Below are positions 60,742 to 64,000 of a DNA stretch of 64,000 nt, piece after piece. Within the stretch, counting starts at the first letter, position 1. Every line of letters starts with the position of its first letter. The stretch is taken from assembly GCA_021731815.1 (NCBI GenBank), contig JAKFWO010000023.1, positions 1 to 64,000 of the forward strand, given 5' to 3'. Made by a program: the position numbers and the translations under genes. The notes under the pieces were generated by a model. It did no database searches and was not told where the DNA came from. It saw only the letters and a list, made by a program, of their open reading frames with translations. The stretch is from Hyphomonadaceae bacterium. GTDB lineage: Bacteria; Pseudomonadota; Alphaproteobacteria; Caulobacterales; Aquidulcibacteraceae.

Positions 60742-61001
60742 GCGCCGGGGCTTTCCTGCCGACATATGTAAACCGGGCTTGAGGATAGTCCCGCGGCTTG
60801 CGTGGAGGGCTGTCCTACCTGTTTGTTACATAGTGAAATAAATCGTTGGTTAACAATTCTTCATACGATGTTGCATATCGATATGGACCAATATTTCCGC
60901 CGCAATATTGCCTTTCTTTGAGTGAATCGATGGTGCAAGCGCTTTTTTGCGCGGCTTGATGATGTTGGCTTTTCGACCAACATTGTTGACGGGGGCGACA
61001 A
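60742..61001. other. intergenic region upstream of the DUF4908-like gene
   Basis: About 260 bp, AT-richer than its surroundings. No gene supported. It probably contains the promoter of the next gene; no clear operator recognised. Confidence 0.4.
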
Positions 61002-61901
61002 TTGAAGAATATTCCTGAAGATGGCCTGACCGGAATTAATTCGGATGTTTCTCGCGCAATGCCCCATGCGGATTGGTCGCTCGATCTGAAGTCGCTGCCG
61101 GGTTCCCACAAGGCAGGGAACAGGCATGGTCGGGAACAGGTCGGTGCGGGTGGATTTTTGCGTGGCGTTCGCGACGCAGCACTGATTGCGGGGCTGGCAG
61201 GCATTCCTTTGGGCGAAGCCGCGGCGCAGAGCGCCGGTTTCCTGCCAGCAGCACCGGTAACGGCCTTGCGCCAGTCCTCCGCCAATGTGCTGTGTCGAAC
61301 GGATGACGGGCGTGAATTCGTGGTCGAGCGTCAGGGCGGTACCGCGCGCCTGAAATTTGCAGATTCCGAGGAAGTCCTGGCACTGCGCATCGTTCCCGGT
61401 CCCCGGGGCGATGAATTGTTCAAAACCGATACCGATGAGGTGGTCCTGCGTCTTACCGCATTGGGGGGGATTACGCTTTATACGGCGCAAAACCCCAATG
61501 GCTCGCCGGCTATAGAGCAATCGGGTGCCGAAGCGATCGAGCCGCCGGCGCGGCCTGCTGCGGGGCTTCAGGCGGCCTTCGATCGTTTCACCGTCGAACT
61601 GGCGCGCGCGGGAGCTGCATTAAAGCTGCATGTCTCGCCCGAGGCGAGTGCCTTTCCGGCCGAAACCGCAGATGCGGCGCTGGTGGCGGCTCTGGGGGTG
61701 AAATCGGTGCCGACAGCCAATCTCACCTCGCTGCGCATTGAACGGGGGCGCATTCCGGGTGCTCAGGTCCAGGGCAAGGCTCTCATCATTCAGGTAGTGC
61801 CCGAGCTCGGCTATGCGGGTCGGCCTTCGGCCGCCGCGGTCAGACAGGCGATCGAGGCTCAGGGCGCGGGCGATCAGGCCAAATCGGTTTCCGCAAAATA
61901 A
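61002..61901 (+). CDS. secreted DUF4908-like protein
   Basis: 299 residues if TTG 61002 is used. A signal-peptide-like segment (RGVRDAALIAGLAGIPLGEA, then AAQ) starts only at about residue 54, so a later start such as TTG near 61158, behind GGTGGA, is likely. The body reads NVLCRTDDGREFVVERQGGT, ALRIVPGPRGDELFKTDTDE and VVLRLTALGGITLYTAQNPN, which I recall as DUF4908, an alphaproteobacterial secreted family of unknown function. Thr/Ala-rich C-terminus. No operon partner in the same direction. Confidence 0.6.
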   Translation: MKNIPEDGLTGINSDVSRAMPHADWSLDLKSLPGSHKAGNRHGREQVGAGGFLRGVRDAALIAGLAGIPLGEAAAQSAGFLPAAPVTALRQSSANVLCRTDDGREFVVERQGGTARLKFADSEEVLALRIVPGPRGDELFKTDTDEVVLRLTALGGITLYTAQNPNGSPAIEQSGAEAIEPPARPAAGLQAAFDRFTVELARAGAALKLHVSPEASAFPAETADAALVAALGVKSVPTANLTSLRIERGRIPGAQVQGKALIIQVVPELGYAGRPSAAAVRQAIEAQGAGDQAKSVSAK

Positions 61902-62034
61902 TCGTCGTCAGTAATAATGTGGCCCGGCAATCATGCGGCCAGCAATTGCGCGGCCTGACCCTCAGCCGATCCGGTTGAGGGAAACCGCCCTGCGCATCAA
62001 ATGTCGCAAACAAGGTCCGGCGCGTATGTGAGGA

Positions 62035-62580
62035 TCAGTTCCGGATTGTCTCTGTCGCCGGCATCAGGATAATGGACCCGCCCTTCCCATCCTTCGCAAG
62101 CGCAGGATTGGCCGCCTTCGTCGTTGCTTTACCGATCTGAACGCGCATCGAAAAAGCTCGCGATGAATTCTGGCCTGTGGAATCGCTGGCTTCTCCGATC
62201 AGGTTAAGATAGTGAACCCCTTCGGACAAAGCCCGGAACCGGATATTGACCACATGTTTGCCGGTGCCGGCCATGGCCAGGGTCGCCAGATTTTCGCTCG
62301 AAACCAGTTCGAGCCCTTCGCCGGCGCGGGCGGTCAGGCGTAACGATCCCGAATCGTAATCTTCTGATACCGTCACCACCGCCGTACCCACATCGCCGAC
62401 CCGGGCGGGTGCATTCAGGACATGACTGAATGCCATTGCGGCCCCGGGCTTGACCGTGGCGTGGTGGGGCGTGCCCTGGCCACGCGGCGCGGGTGCTCCC
62501 CACGCGGCGGTTTGCAAAACAAGGGTCGCGCCCAAGGTCATCAGTGTCACAAGCGACAGATTACCGGGAAAGTTGCGCAT
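62035..62580 (-). CDS. secreted hypothetical protein, Ig-like
   Basis: 181 residues from ATG 62580 with a signal peptide (LVTLMTLGATLVLQTAAWGA ending AWG-AP). The mature part is beta-rich: HVLNAPARVGDVGTAVVTVS, LVSSENLATLAMAGTGKHVV and VHYLNLIGEASDSTGQNSSR. Only one Ig-like or beta-sandwich domain would fit. No family recognised. It starts 15 bp after the stop of the metallopeptidase-like gene and is probably co-transcribed with it. Confidence 0.75.
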   Translation of the reverse strand: MRNFPGNLSLVTLMTLGATLVLQTAAWGAPAPRGQGTPHHATVKPGAAMAFSHVLNAPARVGDVGTAVVTVSEDYDSGSLRLTARAGEGLELVSSENLATLAMAGTGKHVVNIRFRALSEGVHYLNLIGEASDSTGQNSSRAFSMRVQIGKATTKAANPALAKDGKGGSIILMPATETIRN

Positions 62581-62595
62581 GGATTGCTACCTGAC

Positions 62596-64000
62596 CTACT
62601 GGATTGAGAAATTGTAACAGGCGTCGCCACTGGTCTGGCCCGAAGCGGTATTCATGAAATCATGAGCGTCGATCCAGTAATCACCCGCATTCAACGTCCT
62701 TGTAACAGTCTCGGATTCGGCGGGCGCGGCCTGGGCAGAGATGACAGCGTCGCCCGCGCTGAACACGAAGAAGTCGGGGTCGCGATTTGTCGCGCCGCTG
62801 GTGCGGACCATGGTGAAGGTCAGGGACCGGGATGAGGGAACATTGAAGCGCAGCAATTTCCGGTTACCGATCCGGTTTACGGTTCCAAAATCATCGACCG
62901 AGCACACTTCGATCGGTGCGGCTCCGACCACGACCTGACGAACCACAGGCAGTGCCATGGGGAGGGTCGAATCATTGGTCTCGCCAATTCCGAAGATGCC
63001 GCGCCCGAAAATATTCTGCTGATTGAGCAGGGCATCGACACCGCTCGGACTGATCCCGGATTGCACGCGCAAGGCTTCGGTGAAGGTGTAGATCGTCGCG
63101 GGTGCGATGGAATTGACATAGATCGGGCTGGTCAGCGCCCGGAACACCGCACCGAGCCCGCCCGCGAGCGTGTCGGCATTGTCGGCAGGTGTGTCGGCCG
63201 CGTCAAAGATCAGCGAATGAACCGAGGCTTCAGCAAACCAGCCGCTGGTCGTGAAAAAATTGCTCTCGAGATTGAAGGAGAAGCCCCGCGCTTGCTGGGC
63301 ACCGCTCGAATCCCGGTAAAACGTATCATTGAGTATGATGGCGGAAAGCGCATTTCCCCAGCCTTCGCTCATTGCCACCCGTGGATCGAGTCGATTGCCC
63401 AGCGAATGGGGCCCTCCGACCGAATCCGATCGCGCGAGCTGGTCTTCGACATAATGTCCGAATTCGTGCACGATGACGTGCCGGTCATATTCGTCGATAT
63501 CGACATCAGCCTCTCCGACCACGAGAATGGTCGGGACGCCGCCGATCCTTGTGTAGGAGGTCGATCCGATCTCTCCGTTGGCGACGGCACCGGAAGCTGC
63601 CCGGTTTTGGGTGCTCCAGAACACCTGGCCGGTCGGGAAAGATGTGCCGGGAACCGCCGTCGAAAAAGCTGTCAGGGACTCAAAGATCGCATCAAGTATG
63701 GCAAAGGGGGCAGCCGTCCGCGGGCCGGTATAGCTCGTCCCGCCCCAGCCGGAGGGAGCGAAGAGATCACGGGACGAATTGGCCGTTCCTGAATTGACCG
63801 AAGCGCCCGTCAGAACATAGGCCGCATTGGCCGCCGTGTTGTCACGGATTGTAAAATTCCATGTTCCCGCAGAAGTCCGCAACAATTGCGCACGCGCGCG
63901 TATTTGAACGCTGGTATTGGCCGGAACGGTCAGGGAATAGGCACCAGTCGTGCTCGTGACTGTGCTCGTAATGACTGCTCCGTTGGATCCGGCCGCTTCA
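62596..64000 (-). CDS. secreted zinc metallopeptidase-like protein, 5' end beyond window
   Basis: The frame is open to the window end, so at least 468 residues of a longer protein are present. The visible N-terminal part has SNGAVITSTVTSTTGAYSLT, like the end of a carboxypeptidase-regulatory or SdrD_B-type beta domain. The catalytic-looking motif is RHVIVHEFGHYVEDQLARSD (H-E-x-x-H), followed by VAMSEGWGNALSAIILN, in which the Glu could be the third ligand. A C-terminal beta domain (RKLLRFNVPSSRSLTFTMVR, DYWIDAHDFMNTASGQTSGD) resembles bacterial pre-peptidase domains. Extracellular proteolysis is likely; the substrate is unknown. Confidence 0.75.
   Translation of the reverse strand, partial: EAAGSNGAVITSTVTSTTGAYSLTVPANTSVQIRARAQLLRTSAGTWNFTIRDNTAANAAYVLTGASVNSGTANSSRDLFAPSGWGGTSYTGPRTAAPFAILDAIFESLTAFSTAVPGTSFPTGQVFWSTQNRAASGAVANGEIGSTSYTRIGGVPTILVVGEADVDIDEYDRHVIVHEFGHYVEDQLARSDSVGGPHSLGNRLDPRVAMSEGWGNALSAIILNDTFYRDSSGAQQARGFSFNLESNFFTTSGWFAEASVHSLIFDAADTPADNADTLAGGLGAVFRALTSPIYVNSIAPATIYTFTEALRVQSGISPSGVDALLNQQNIFGRGIFGIGETNDSTLPMALPVVRQVVVGAAPIEVCSVDDFGTVNRIGNRKLLRFNVPSSRSLTFTMVRTSGATNRDPDFFVFSAGDAVISAQAAPAESETVTRTLNAGDYWIDAHDFMNTASGQTSGDACYNFSIQ

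Overview
The window is high-GC, tightly packed chromosomal DNA from an alphaproteobacterium. The lineage is suggested by the cell-cycle pair divK-pleD, cobaltochelatase subunits CobS and CobT, the hopanoid genes hpnB and hpnCDE, a DUF1150 protein, a TIGR02302/DUF4175 membrane protein, a UrcA-type secreted protein, PhaB, and a RibB with a decayed second domain. A Sphingomonadales-, Kordiimonadales- or Iodidimonadales-like organism would fit, but no rRNA is present and genus cannot be read from the sequence.

Layout. 1-3.7 kb is a decayed accessory block: an IS630 transposase remnant, a secreted EF-hand protein broken at a C7G7 tract, a 3'-truncated subtilisin-like protease paired with a complete AAA+ ATPase, a small unknown gene, and a 23-bp copy of a tRNA-Leu 3' end that looks like an att site. 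4.5-6.4 kb holds a GST, debris of AHSA1/GST-type genes and a VOC-fold protein. Core genes follow: tRNA-Thr(UGU), cobS, rluB-rsmD (the 3' end of rsmD is present in three tandem 40-bp copies) and tadA. 10.3-14.6 kb is a second accessory block: a palindromic repeat, a complete IS3-type element, and an AT-richer four-gene islet on the minus strand. In the islet two paralogous glycine-zipper proteins flank a membrane-anchored ClpP/crotonase-like protein; this is the best candidate for something undescribed.

14.7-60.8 kb is mostly housekeeping and metabolism: gyrA, a MaoC-like hydratase, a HIT protein, prs, pgi, an adenosine-kinase-type sugar kinase, urcA-like, a phytase-like secreted protein coupled to cobT, divK-pleD, hspQ, ppx/gppA-rlmE, a DUF4175 protein divergent from hemC, the NAD operon nadA-nadB-nadC with aguA, hpnB divergent from hpnC-hpnD-hpnE, ribB, ribH-nusB, an SDR, panB, a TipN-like polarity-type coiled-coil protein overlapping a RusA-type resolvase gene, an orphan NtrC-class regulator, a HAD phosphatase, a PhoD-like phosphatase, msrA and phaB. 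61-64 kb carries three envelope or secreted proteins, the last a zinc-metallopeptidase-like protein cut by the window end.

Two dispersed palindromic repeat families are visible: a bipartite GAGCGCGTTC element (about 6.34, 10.34, 29.86 kb, with a half copy at 27.35 kb) and a CATTTGC stem-loop (about 14.46, 14.56, 51.35 kb). Short tandem duplications of 12-40 bp are unusually frequent, several sitting on stop codons or gene boundaries. All functional assignments are by reading motifs and recalling families; no database search was run.
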